A stretch of DNA of 14,150 bases, from assembly GCA_035648595.1 (NCBI GenBank), contig DASRLH010000414.1:1-14150 (forward strand), given 5' to 3'. Source of the stretch: RYN-428 sp035648595 (GTDB taxonomy: Bacteria; Planctomycetota; Phycisphaerae; Tepidisphaerales; Tepidisphaeraceae). The position numbers and the translations under genes were made by a program. Positions 1 through 6,902 of this stretch are shown in pieces (within the stretch, counting starts at the first letter, position 1; each line of letters begins with the position of its first letter). The notes under the pieces were generated by a model. That model had not been told where the DNA came from and did no database searches. It saw only the letters and a program-made list of their open reading frames with translations.

Positions 1-288
1 GTCACTCCGCTTTGATGCTGCGCGCTATTCGCCCCCTTCCAAGGCGCTGGCGCCTGGGGCCCGTGCAACCACCTCGCGCCTGAACCCCATACTCGTGCCC
101 AGCATATAATAAAGCAACCGGCGAGCCGAACGGCATTAGCATTTTGATTCACGGGAAGATCCCGCGCGTGAGCCAATCGGCGTTCAAGTCGGCGTCATCC
201 CCGCGGTTGTTTGATTGCAATCATTTGTTGTCTCACTCACGGTTGGCGCGGCGCGCGGGAATTCGTAGGATGATGCGCGGGGGCTTTT
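1..288. other. Non-coding spacer before the first gene
   Basis: I see no convincing gene in these 288 bases. An open frame running through from 144 is an out-of-frame reading that continues across the real gene at 289. A short imperfect hairpin lies at 42-55 (aggcg / cgcct, loop ctgg), without a T tract. A perfect -10-like TATAAT lies at 105-110. The left end may be the downstream region of a gene outside the window. Confidence 0.5.
81..110 (+). promoter_or_regulatory. Possible sigma-70-type promoter (-10 TATAAT)
   Basis: TATAAT at 105-110 is a perfect -10 hexamer in otherwise GC-rich sequence. The best -35 candidate, TGAACC at 81-86 with an 18-nt spacer, is poor. If used, transcription would start near 117 and leave a leader of about 170 nt before the gene at 289. 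Support rests on the -10 box alone. Confidence 0.3.
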
Positions 289-1098
289 ATGACGGTGTTT
301 GCTTGTCACGTCTGCCGAACGTCGTTGTCAGCGGAGGATGCGCAGGCGGGGCAACTCGTCCGCTGTCCGACGTGCCTGACCACGCTGCGCGTGCCGATGC
401 CGCGCACGCAGTCGGCGGATGCGCCGACCGCGCCGGGGGTTATTGGCGAACCGGACGCGGGGTCGGGGAGGGCCGCCGCCGCGCTGTTGGGGGCGGTGCG
501 GCGCACCGGCGGGGGAAAGCGTTATGGATTCAACTGCGGGTATTGTTCCTCGCGTCTCGAAGCCACCGAATCCATGGGCGCGCAGGACGGCCAGTGCCCG
601 ACCTGCGGCAACAACATCACCATCCCCATCCTCGATCGCTATGGCCGGCTGATCGACCCCAAGACCCGGCAGATCATCAAGCAGGATCCGCATCCGGTTC
701 ACGCCTACGCCGCCGCCGGCGAACGGGCGCCGGGCATTTTGCGATTGCCCGATGGCAAGCACGCCATCAAGTGCCCGCGCTGCGGCGCGATGAGCGCGAT
801 GAGCGCCAACAACTGCAAAGCCTGCGGCATGCCCTTCACAATGGAAGGCACCACCCTCGAAGCCGCCGGCACCAGCAACGGATTTTGCGTGGCGGCGCTG
901 GTGCTGGGCATCATCGGGCTGCCGGCCGGCTGCGCCCTGGTGCCGCCGGTGCTGGCGATTGTCTTTGGCATCATCGGATACAACCAGGTCAGCAAGAGCG
1001 GCGTGGAAAGCGGCGGCAAAGGCATGGCCATCGCCGGCATCGTCTGCGGCGTCATCGGAACCATCTGGGGCGTGGCGTGGATCGCCGCGCATATGTGA
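289..1098 (+). CDS. Zinc-ribbon and DUF4190-like membrane protein
   Basis: This 269-residue protein has three zinc-ribbon-like cysteine sets followed by a hydrophobic tail. The sets are C6-x2-C9 with C26-x2-C29 (an MJ0042-type finger at the N-terminus), C83-x2-C86 with C103-x2-C106, and C162-x2-C165 with C176-x2-C179. From about residue 197 two membrane segments follow, near 197-222 and 243-267, separated by a Gly/Ser-rich loop. The pattern 'FCVAALVLGIIGLPAG ... AIAGIVCGVIG' is typical of DUF4190. Residues 38-76 are a Pro/Ala/Gly-rich linker. The ATG at 289 places the first finger at the extreme N-terminus, as usual for such fingers; the Shine-Dalgarno is weak (G-rich, about 278-283). The biochemical role is unknown; a cytosolic metal-binding head on a membrane anchor is the likely architecture. 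It is followed by a spacer with a GTAG hairpin and appears to be a single-gene unit. Confidence 0.85.
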   Translation: MTVFACHVCRTSLSAEDAQAGQLVRCPTCLTTLRVPMPRTQSADAPTAPGVIGEPDAGSGRAAAALLGAVRRTGGGKRYGFNCGYCSSRLEATESMGAQDGQCPTCGNNITIPILDRYGRLIDPKTRQIIKQDPHPVHAYAAAGERAPGILRLPDGKHAIKCPRCGAMSAMSANNCKACGMPFTMEGTTLEAAGTSNGFCVAALVLGIIGLPAGCALVPPVLAIVFGIIGYNQVSKSGVESGGKGMAIAGIVCGVIGTIWGVAWIAAHM

Positions 1099-1106
1099 GC
1101 GGGGAT

Positions 1107-1126
1107 GAGCGGGGATTGGCCCGCTC
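1107..1126 (+). terminator. Weak terminator-like hairpin after the DUF4190 gene
   Basis: Stem gagcggg / cccgctc (1107-1113 with 1120-1126), loop gattgg, 9 nt after the stop codon. Only a short T4 run follows, at 1136-1139, so intrinsic termination is uncertain. The left arm lies in a tandem duplication of gagcggggat (1097-1116). Confidence 0.25.
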
Positions 1127-1139
1127 CGTCGTCCGTTTT

Positions 1140-1167
1140 CGTAGGGTTCGCTTTAGCGAACCCTACG
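1140..1167. repeat. GTAG-type hairpin repeat, perfect 12-bp stem
   Basis: Arms cgtagggttcgc (1140-1151) and gcgaaccctacg (1156-1167) are perfectly complementary around the loop TTTA. GTAG lies at the 5' side and CTAC at the 3' side, as in REP-type hairpins. No T tract follows, so it is not an obvious intrinsic terminator. It lies between the DUF4190 gene and the dehydratase gene, just upstream of a candidate promoter. Confidence 0.8.
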
Positions 1168-1169
1168 CA

Positions 1170-1199
1170 TTGCACTTGCCAACCGGTCTTCCAGATAAT
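1170..1199 (+). promoter_or_regulatory. Candidate promoter for the dehydratase gene
   Basis: A -10-like GATAAT (1194-1199, five of six matches) is preceded at 18 nt by TTGCAC (1170-1175), which keeps only the TTG of the -35 consensus. It would give a leader of about 45 nt to the ATG at 1253. Prediction from sequence only. Confidence 0.3.
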
Positions 1200-1252
1200 G
1201 TTCCGTGAGCGACGCAACCAGCGCGCGGCGTTTCGGAAACATGAGGATTTGA

Positions 1253-3226
1253 ATGAGCATCGCCAAAGTCCCGGTTAAAGATGATTTGCGCGGCTTGCTC
1301 GACTCGGCGGACGAATCCATTTACGCCGTTCGCACGCGGGCCGCGGGACCGGCGGGCGCGCTGCCGTTGACCGACGACATGCTGCGCAACTGGGCGAGCG
1401 GCGATTTGTTTGGGCTGTCGCAGGATGCCGGCATGGGGTGGGAGGCTTCGAGCCTGGGGCGAAAGGAGTTTCTGATCCTTTCGACCTCCGGCGGAGTCAG
1501 GGCCGACGACGGCTCGCCCATCGCGCTGGGCTATCACACGGGCCATTGGGAGGTGGGCCTGCTCGTGCAGGCCGCGGCGCGGCAATTCAAGTCTCTGGGC
1601 GCGATTCCGTTCGCGGGCATGGTGACCGATCCGTGCGATGGGCGCACGCAGGGAACGCGCGGGATGATGGACAGCCTCCCGTTCCGAAACGACGCGGCCA
1701 TCGTGCTGCGCCGGCTCATCCGCTCGCTGCCGCGCCGCAGCGGCGTGATGGGAATCGCCACCTGCGACAAGGGACTTCCGGCGATGATGATGGCGCTGGC
1801 CGGCGCGAAGGGATTGCCCTGCGTGCTGGTGCCCGGCGGCGTCACGCTGCCGGCGATCGAAGGCGAGGACGCGGGGAAAGTGCAGACGATTGGCGTGCGC
1901 TACACGCACGGAAAACTGAGCCTGGAAGAGGCGGCGGAGCTGGGCTGCCGGGCCTGCGCATCGCCGGGCGGGGGATGCCAGTTTCTGGGGACGGCGGCGA
2001 CTTCGCAGGTGGTCGCCGAGGCGCTGGGCCTGGCCCTGCCGCACTCGGCGCTGGCGCCATCGGGGCAGAGTGTGTGGCTTGATCTGGCGGCGCGATCGGC
2101 GCGGGCTCTGATGAACCTGGAAGCCGCTAGGATCACGGTCGAACAGGTTTTAACGCCCGCCGCCATTCGCAATGCGATGGTGGTGCATGCCGCTTTTGGC
2201 GGATCGACGAATCTGCTGCTGCACGTTCCCGCGATCGCGCACGCAGCCGGACTGCCCCGGCCGACGGTGGAGGATTGGATTGACGTGAACCGCCAAACGC
2301 CGCGATTGGTCGATGCGCTTCCCAACGGGCCCGTTGGGCACCCCACGGTTCAGGTTTTCCTCGCCGGCGGCGTGCCGGAAGTCATGCTGCATCTGCGGGC
2401 GCTCAAACTGCTCGACCAAGATTGTCTCACCGCGACCGGCCATCCCCTGGGCGAGACGCTGGATTGGTGGGAAAAAAGCGACCGGCGGGCGCGCTTCCGC
2501 GAGATTCTGCTCACGCAGGATGGCATCAACCCCGACGACGTCATCCTCAGCCCCGCCCACGCCCATGAGCGCGGCGTCACCGCAACCGTCACCTTTCCGC
2601 GCGGCAACCTCGCCCCGCAAGGCTCGGTCATCAAAAGCACCGCGATCGATCCGAGCGTTGTCGATCCCGATGGCGTCTACCGCAAGACCGGCCCGGCCCG
2701 CGTGTTCATCACCGAACGCGCCGCCATCCGCGCGATCAAGGACGGGCACATAAAGGCGGGGGATGTGATCGTGTTGATCTGCCGGGGACCGATGGGATCG
2801 GGCATGGAGGAAACGTCCCAGATCACCAGCGCGCTTAAGCACCTGGCGTTTGGCAAGGAAGTCGCGGTGATCACGGACGCCCGGTTCTCCGGCGTCTCCA
2901 CCGGCGCCTGCATCGGCCACGTCGGCCCCGAAGCGCTGGCCGGCGGCCCAATTGGAAAGGTCGTCGATGGCGATCTCATTGCCATCGTCATCGATCGCAA
3001 TCAACTCATCGGCAGCGTCGATCTGGTTGGGCATGGACTGGAACTCCACGATGCCGCCTGGGGCGAGCGCACGCTCGTCAACCGGCCCCCGCGCCGCGAT
3101 TTGGCCGCCGACCCCGATCTTCCCGCCGACACGCGGCTTTGGGCCGCCCTCCAAAACGCCAGCGGGGGAACGTGGGGCGGGTGCGTCTATGATGCGCAAG
3201 CCATCGCGCGCAAGTTGGAGGGTTGA
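1253..3226 (+). CDS. yjhG: D-xylonate dehydratase, YjhG/YagF type (IlvD/Edd family)
   Basis: This 657-residue protein belongs to the IlvD/Edd Fe-S dehydratases and matches the YjhG/YagF branch closely, judged from memory of E. coli YjhG (about 655 residues). Branch-specific stretches are visible: 'SGDLFG' near the N-terminus, 'VTDPCDGRTQGT', 'CDKGLPA-MMAL', 'GGGCQFLGTA', 'HAAFGGSTNLLLH', 'KSTAIDPS', and 'ALAGGPIGK'. Cys128, Cys171 and Cys242 occupy the positions expected for the Fe-S cluster. Known members dehydrate D-xylonate to 2-keto-3-deoxy-D-xylonate in oxidative pentose breakdown; the substrate here is inferred. It is longer than true dihydroxy-acid dehydratase (about 550-620 residues). 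The ATG is preceded by GAGGA at 1243-1247, 5 nt away. No xylose dehydrogenase, lactonase or aldolase gene is adjacent, so it looks like a single-gene unit. Confidence 0.92.
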   Translation: MSIAKVPVKDDLRGLLDSADESIYAVRTRAAGPAGALPLTDDMLRNWASGDLFGLSQDAGMGWEASSLGRKEFLILSTSGGVRADDGSPIALGYHTGHWEVGLLVQAAARQFKSLGAIPFAGMVTDPCDGRTQGTRGMMDSLPFRNDAAIVLRRLIRSLPRRSGVMGIATCDKGLPAMMMALAGAKGLPCVLVPGGVTLPAIEGEDAGKVQTIGVRYTHGKLSLEEAAELGCRACASPGGGCQFLGTAATSQVVAEALGLALPHSALAPSGQSVWLDLAARSARALMNLEAARITVEQVLTPAAIRNAMVVHAAFGGSTNLLLHVPAIAHAAGLPRPTVEDWIDVNRQTPRLVDALPNGPVGHPTVQVFLAGGVPEVMLHLRALKLLDQDCLTATGHPLGETLDWWEKSDRRARFREILLTQDGINPDDVILSPAHAHERGVTATVTFPRGNLAPQGSVIKSTAIDPSVVDPDGVYRKTGPARVFITERAAIRAIKDGHIKAGDVIVLICRGPMGSGMEETSQITSALKHLAFGKEVAVITDARFSGVSTGACIGHVGPEALAGGPIGKVVDGDLIAIVIDRNQLIGSVDLVGHGLELHDAAWGERTLVNRPPRRDLAADPDLPADTRLWAALQNASGGTWGGCVYDAQAIARKLEG

Positions 3227-3276
3227 AATACCTTTGGGCGAAAGCCTTCGGGATTGGCGCGAGCGGTGGCCGCATG

Positions 3277-3298
3277 GAAGCGGCGGGGACGCCGCTTC
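3277..3298. repeat. GTAG-family hairpin, copy 1
   Basis: Perfect 9-bp stem gaagcggcg / cgccgcttc (3277-3285 with 3290-3298) with loop GGGA, followed by TACGG. The complementary strand therefore reads GTAGAAGCGGCG with loop TCCC. It belongs to the same family as 3359-3380 and 3409-3428. Confidence 0.8.
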
Positions 3299-3358
3299 TA
3301 CGGTTCGCCCGATAACAGCTTCACCGCTCTCCAACGGGGCTCGCGCCTGCCATGCGTA

Positions 3359-3380
3359 GAAGCGACGTCCTCGTCGCTTT
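3359..3380. repeat. GTAG-family hairpin, copy 2 (inverted)
   Basis: Perfect 8-bp stem aagcgacg / cgtcgctt (3360-3367 with 3372-3379), extended by a G-T pair at 3359/3380, loop TCCT. It is preceded by GCGTAG, so it has the opposite orientation to copies 1 and 3. Relative to copy 1, one G-C stem pair has become A-T with both sides changed. Confidence 0.8.
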
Positions 3381-3408
3381 TGGGGAGCGCTGCGCCCGCG
3401 GGAAAGAC

Positions 3409-3428
3409 ACGCGGCGGGGACGCCGCGT
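3409..3428. repeat. GTAG-family hairpin, copy 3
   Basis: Perfect 8-bp stem acgcggcg / cgccgcgt (3409-3416 with 3421-3428), loop GGGA, followed by CTACG. Relative to copy 1, an A-T pair in the stem is replaced by C-G on both sides. Confidence 0.8.
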
Positions 3429-3569
3429 CTACGTGTTGTACGACGATCCGGGTTCGACCGGGCCGCTTGTCCTCGCCTTATCCTCCATGACGACCCACCT
3501 TACCATCCGGCAGGGGCCAAATAGTGAAGCGCCTTATCCGCTCGCCCGGATTTTGCTACCACTCCGCCC

Positions 3570-3941
3570 GTGAGGGTTTTGATCGTGGACGACAATATCG
3601 ATACGTGCCGGGTATTGTCGCGTCTGCTTGCACGCGATGGGTTTGATGTCTCGTGCGTCCATCGGGGAGATGAAGCCCTCAAGCAGCTCCGCGAGAATCA
3701 TCCGCGTTTGGTGCTTCTGGACTGGATGATGCCGGACATGGACGGGCTACAGGTGCTTCGGGAAATGCGCCAAGATCACGGGTTGGATCAGGTCGCGGTT
3801 ATCATGTTCAGCGCCCTGTCCGAGCCCACCCGCATCGGGGATGCGTTGCGGCTGGGGGCCGACGACTACATCGTCAAAGGCACTCCCTACACTGACGTGC
3901 TGTCGCGTCTAGTGCGCGTCACACACCTTTCTGACGTATAA
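3570..3941 (+). CDS. Single-domain response regulator (CheY/REC-like)
   Basis: This 123-residue protein is a receiver domain with no output domain. It has the acidic pair D7-D8, phosphoacceptor D51 in 'LVLLDWMMPDMDG', S81 in place of the switch Thr/Ser, and K103 in 'DDYIVKG'. All canonical phosphorylation residues are present, so it should accept phosphate from a histidine kinase; none is encoded in the window. Like other stand-alone receivers it may act through protein contacts or as a phosphorelay intermediate. The start is a GTG at 3570, chosen because the first beta-strand 'VLIVDD' begins immediately after it; no good Shine-Dalgarno is visible. The next gene starts 7 nt after its stop, so the two are probably co-transcribed. 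Confidence 0.88.
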   Translation: MRVLIVDDNIDTCRVLSRLLARDGFDVSCVHRGDEALKQLRENHPRLVLLDWMMPDMDGLQVLREMRQDHGLDQVAVIMFSALSEPTRIGDALRLGADDYIVKGTPYTDVLSRLVRVTHLSDV

Positions 3942-3948
3942 CATTTCG

Positions 3949-4719
3949 ATGGATGAGGCCGGCGGGAGAATGGGCGGTCTGCCGACGCGGTCGGGTGCGA
4001 TCGCGTTGCTGGCGATCTTCGTTACCGGCGGGGTGCTGCTGCTGGGGATTCGCCTGACGCGGCATGCCAGGCCGCGAACGGCGCCGCCGGGGGTGCCGTG
4101 GGGCGTGCCGGGGCGGACGCTGAGGATCATCAGCCACGACCTGCGCCGCCAGAATCCGCAAAGCGATCCGATGCTCGCGGCGATGTCCAGGCTCAATCCT
4201 GACTATGTACTGTTGCAGGATGTCGAGGAAGACGATGTCGTGCCGATCGCCCAATTGCTGGGCATGCAACAGTCGTTTCATGCCGAGCTTTTTCAACGCT
4301 CGATGAACCTGGTGGGCCGTCGCGTAACCTATGGCAACTGCATCTTCTCCAAACATCCGCTCTACGAAGGCGCGCCGCTCACCGGCGGGCAGGGGCCATT
4401 TGGGGCATGGGCCGTGTCGGTGATGGATGGCCGCAAGTTCCTGGTTGCATCCGTGCATTTCGCGCCCGGCGAGCGGGGCATTGCTGAAGCGCATGCGATG
4501 ACCCAAGTCTGGCAGGCGCGCGGGGCGCCGCCGATGGTGGCGGGGGTGCTGCCGTCGGATACCCTCCCCGCGCCAATTCGGCAAGATTATGCAGTCATCA
4601 CGCCGGTGGCCGGGGAGTGGATCGTACTTACGAGGGAATGGAAATCACAAGGGACGCCGCCAGCGTCGCAGCCAGCAGGGGGATCGTCGCGGATTTGGAT
4701 GGATATCGTCGCCCGATGA
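3949..4719 (+). CDS. Membrane-anchored EEP-fold-like protein, probably degenerate
   Basis: This 256-residue protein has one N-terminal membrane segment (about 16-34) followed by a Pro/Gly-rich linker and a domain resembling endonuclease/exonuclease/phosphatase (EEP) proteins. The order of elements fits: 'LRIISHDLRRQN' (57-69), 'LNPDYVLLQDVEE' (82-94), 'GNCIFSKHPL' (129-138) and 'LVASVHFAPG' (165-174). Catalytic positions look altered. The Asn expected in the first strand is replaced by D64, the Glu of the usual 'LQE' by D91, and the usual 'GDFN' loop by 'AGVLPSD' (198-204). H170 is kept at the 'H-x' strand. It may be a non-catalytic binding protein or a divergent enzyme. It follows the response regulator by 7 nt, suggesting one transcript. 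The ATG at 3949 lacks a clear Shine-Dalgarno; ATG at residue 8 is an alternative. The family assignment is tentative. Confidence 0.6.
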   Translation: MDEAGGRMGGLPTRSGAIALLAIFVTGGVLLLGIRLTRHARPRTAPPGVPWGVPGRTLRIISHDLRRQNPQSDPMLAAMSRLNPDYVLLQDVEEDDVVPIAQLLGMQQSFHAELFQRSMNLVGRRVTYGNCIFSKHPLYEGAPLTGGQGPFGAWAVSVMDGRKFLVASVHFAPGERGIAEAHAMTQVWQARGAPPMVAGVLPSDTLPAPIRQDYAVITPVAGEWIVLTREWKSQGTPPASQPAGGSSRIWMDIVAR

Positions 4720-4769
4720 TCTATTGCCTACTCAGGGCCGGCTTGCGCTTGGAAGTCGAATACCTTCGT

Positions 4770-4870
4770 CGTATCACGGGCGTCCCGCCCGTGCCTGGTG
4801 CTTTAAGATTGGGAAGACCGCGGTTCCTCGACCGCCGCGCTACCCGGACGGGTGAGACGCCCGTGATACG
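4770..4870. repeat. Inverted pair of GTATCACGGGCG repeats
   Basis: The left copy starts at 4770 and contains a perfect hairpin, cacgggcg / cgcccgtg (4775-4782 with 4786-4793), loop TCC, preceded by GTAT. The right copy is its inversion and ends at 4870: 4858-4870 is an exact 13-nt reverse complement of 4770-4782. Between them lies a further small hairpin-like stretch (gcggt / accgc, around 4820-4836). The pair sits in the spacer between two converging genes. A second pair of similar design lies at 13935-14025. No T tract is present. Confidence 0.75.
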
Positions 4871-4931
4871 TTAGCGACGTGTCGTTCTCAGCCCCCGCCG
4901 CTTTCTTTCGAACGAGTACCACCAACACCCA

Positions 4932-6092
4932 TTAAGGCTTGCTCGGCACACCATGCCCCGCCGCAAGCCAATAGGCTCTGGCGGCGCTGGACTGGTCAAT
5001 TAGGCGAACCGGATCGATGGCCGTCGTTGGAACGGCGTCCCAGTGCTGGGGATACCAGCCATTTTTATCGCGATGATCGCGCAAAGCCGTCACGGATCGG
5101 CTTGTCACTTGCAGCCAGTGCGGATCATGATCGGCATCGTAAAGCGCCAGAAATGCTTCGAGCAGCTTGTGGCTGAATTTCCCGTCGCCGGCGATGATCC
5201 CATCCTTGCGCACCCACTGCTTTTCCGCCGCACCGGCGATGCGTTTGGCTTCGTCGAGATATTGTCTCTCTTTGGTTGTCTGAAACAGCAAGACGGCAGC
5301 GCGGCAGACGGCGGCGCTGTTGTAGCTGAATTTCGAGCGGTTCAGCCGTCCGTCCGAGACGCGCATCGAATCGAAGATCAAGCCATCGTCATCCTGAAAT
5401 CGCTTGCGCGTCCATTCATAGAGCCGCTTGCCGGTGGCGAGATATTCGGCGTTGCCGGTGATGCGATGCAGCACCAGGGCGTCGAGCATGGCGGGGCCGC
5501 AGGAGCAGGCGTTTTTGGTTTTGTGGTTGTCCTCGCGCCAATACAGCCCGCCGCCCTGCACGGCATCTTCGCCGCTGGCGGCAAAAGTGAAGGCGTCGGT
5601 CGCCAGCTTGAGGTCCTGGGGATCGCGGGTCAGTTCGTACGCCTCCAGAAGCGAAAGGGCGGCCCAGGCGTTGTCATCGTAATAGCGGTCCGGGTTCTTG
5701 GGTGGGGGGTTGACGTCCATGCCCGTCACGCCGTGATTGTGCGTGCGATAGGCCCGAAGGCCGGCGGCGTATTCCTTCACCCGCGGAAGATATTTCTCGG
5801 GCTCCACGCGGGCCGCGGCGCATAGCGCCGCCAGTTGTACGCTCGCATCCCACAGCCACGCCGGATGCGGCTTGTGCGGCCTGGCAATCCCCACATCCTC
5901 GGCATACAGGGATCGATCCGCCATGAAAAATGCGGCGCGAATTTGGCCGCTGGTCTGCTCGCCCCATTTCGCCGATTCCGCAGACGCGGATTTCGAGGGC
6001 GCGGGAGCCGCCCCCACCCGCGGCAAACCCGGCGGCGGGCATGCGAGAAAGCCGGCCAGCAAAAAACCAAATGCTCTTGTCGCGGTGTTCAT
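4932..6092 (-). CDS. Secreted glycoside hydrolase, GH76-like (alpha-1,6-mannanase type)
   Basis: This 386-residue protein has an N-terminal signal sequence (Arg6, hydrophobic 7-18, likely cleavage near 'VGA-A' at 26-29). C18 is preceded by 'FLA', a poor lipobox, so a lipoprotein is possible but doubtful. The rest looks like an (alpha/alpha)6 barrel. 'RYYDDNAWAALSLLEAYELT' (from 136) carries the adjacent aspartates D139-D140, which are the catalytic pair in GH76 endo-alpha-1,6-mannanases. Downstream 'GGLYWRED', 'NACSCGPAMLDALVL' and 'TGNAEYLATGKRLYEW' follow the GH76 pattern. It would act outside the cytoplasm on mannan-like glycans; the substrate is inferred from the family. The ATG at 6092 is the natural start for the signal peptide. 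No sus-type transporter or regulator is adjacent. The upstream end lies about 30 nt from the transposon-like unit. Confidence 0.75.
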   Translation of the reverse strand: MNTATRAFGFLLAGFLACPPPGLPRVGAAPAPSKSASAESAKWGEQTSGQIRAAFFMADRSLYAEDVGIARPHKPHPAWLWDASVQLAALCAAARVEPEKYLPRVKEYAAGLRAYRTHNHGVTGMDVNPPPKNPDRYYDDNAWAALSLLEAYELTRDPQDLKLATDAFTFAASGEDAVQGGGLYWREDNHKTKNACSCGPAMLDALVLHRITGNAEYLATGKRLYEWTRKRFQDDDGLIFDSMRVSDGRLNRSKFSYNSAAVCRAAVLLFQTTKERQYLDEAKRIAGAAEKQWVRKDGIIAGDGKFSHKLLEAFLALYDADHDPHWLQVTSRSVTALRDHRDKNGWYPQHWDAVPTTAIDPVRLIDQSSAARAYWLAAGHGVPSKP

Positions 6093-6136
6093 GTCATCAG
6101 GTTACCCGTTTGAGCGGCTTTGCAAAACGAGGGTCT

Positions 6137-6261
6137 CCCCACGCCGCCGCAGAGCGCAGCGCCGCCGCAGCTTCTCCGCGCGCCGCCGGCAGCGCTCCGA
6201 GAAGCCGCGGCGGCGCTTCATTCGGGCTGCGCCCCTCATTGCGCTCTGCCGCGGCGTGGGG
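6137..6261. repeat. MITE-like nested-hairpin element, copy 1 (full length)
   Basis: This 125-bp element has 22-nt terminal inverted repeats with one mismatch (6137-6158 with 6240-6261; ends ccccacgccgc / gcggcgtgggg). Inside is a second hairpin with 14 of 15 pairs, whose right arm is gagaagccgcggcgg. It carries an extra agagcgcagcgccgccgc (18 nt) relative to copy 2. Its right edge lies only 6 nt from the stop codon of the transposase gene. Reading frames through it on either strand are Arg/Ala-rich artefacts. Confidence 0.8.
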
Positions 6262-6267
6262 GGCGGA

Positions 6268-6831
6268 TCAACGAGCGGGGCGCGGGCGTCCAAAGCAACC
6301 CTCATCAGACCCGTCCTTGAAAGACCAGGTCCAGGCCTCGGGGCCCTGCCCGAAAAGGACGTATTCATAAACGCGCAGCTGGTGATCGCGCGAATTGATG
6401 GGTTTGAATGTGCCGCCTCGCGACCAGATTTGCCCAGGCATCCGTGCCTTGACGCCGCGCGATGCTTTGCGTTTGGCTTGCCCGAGGATCGCTTTTACCT
6501 TGATGATATTGTCCGGCAATTCGACCAGAAGATGAGCGTGGACTTTTCCAACCGCGACGACCAAAACCACATGGCCGCTCTCGCGCAACTCCCGTACCAA
6601 CGTCCGCCCAATCGTCGGTCGCAAATCGGCATCGAGATGCACCTCCGGGCTGGACCTGCCGATGCGGTAGCGAAGCAGCCCCTCGTGTTCGCCTTGCGGC
6701 GGTCGGTGCTTGTAATCTCCGGATGAATGGATTCGATGCCGCCGGCTGCGGAACCCGCGTTCGTCGCCATGCAGCCAGGACCCGCGCGTGTTGATGATGA
6801 CATGCCGCCACTTCTTCCCCGGAGCCGGCAT
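6268..6831 (-). CDS. REP-associated tyrosine transposase-like protein (HUH, Y1 family)
   Basis: The 187-residue protein has the HUH motif H98-A-H100 in 'VGKVHAHLLVELP' and candidate catalytic tyrosines Y155 and Y157 in 'HQLRVYEYVLFGQG', about 55-60 residues later, as in Y1 transposases. The N-terminus, 'HVIINTRGSWLHGDERGFRS' then 'HRIHSSGDYK', is a signature I associate with planctomycete RAYT-like proteins. Such enzymes cut and rejoin single-stranded DNA at hairpins through a 5'-phosphotyrosine. I chose ATG at 6831 because the family starts just before 'W-HVIINTRG'; a TTG at 6867 would add 12 residues with no clear Shine-Dalgarno. No frameshift or internal stop is present. The flanking direct repeats suggest it lives with its own hairpin element. 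The exact tyrosine is uncertain. Confidence 0.8.
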   Translation of the reverse strand: MPAPGKKWRHVIINTRGSWLHGDERGFRSRRHRIHSSGDYKHRPPQGEHEGLLRYRIGRSSPEVHLDADLRPTIGRTLVRELRESGHVVLVVAVGKVHAHLLVELPDNIIKVKAILGQAKRKASRGVKARMPGQIWSRGGTFKPINSRDHQLRVYEYVLFGQGPEAWTWSFKDGSDEGCFGRPRPAR

Positions 6832-6902
6832 GTGTAAAAGTATGTCTCGCCCCCGCTCCCGGTGCAATGCCCAACGCGCCTTATTCTCTCAAACTCGCGA
6901 CT

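Larger units (their letters stand above)
3227..3569. other. Spacer holding three GTAG-family hairpins
   Basis: I see no gene here. The spacer contains three related hairpins (3277-3298, 3359-3380, 3409-3428), two in one orientation and one inverted. Short open frames through them (for example from 3254 and 3352) simply translate the repeats. About 140 nt of unremarkable sequence follow before the response regulator. No clear promoter is visible. Confidence 0.6.

Noticed and set aside
144..1208. A 354-residue open frame overlapping the zinc-ribbon/DUF4190 gene
   Set aside because: It is Arg/His-rich with no recognisable domain, and it is the shifted reading of a gene with clear cysteine sets and membrane segments.
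1253..3226. Dihydroxy-acid dehydratase IlvD (branched-chain amino acid synthesis)
   Set aside because: The length of 657 residues and the YjhG-specific stretches fit the sugar-acid branch better, and no ilv gene is near.
2150..3334. A 394-residue antisense frame inside the dehydratase gene
   Set aside because: It is a GC-rich shadow; the plus strand encodes an unmistakable IlvD/Edd protein through the whole interval.
3277..3428. CRISPR-like array
   Set aside because: The repeats differ in sequence and orientation, are individually palindromic, have unequal spacing, and no cas gene is near.
6832..6867. Longer transposase start at TTG 6867
   Set aside because: The family usually starts just before 'W-HVIINTRG'; ATG 6831 fits this and the TTG has no clear ribosome site.
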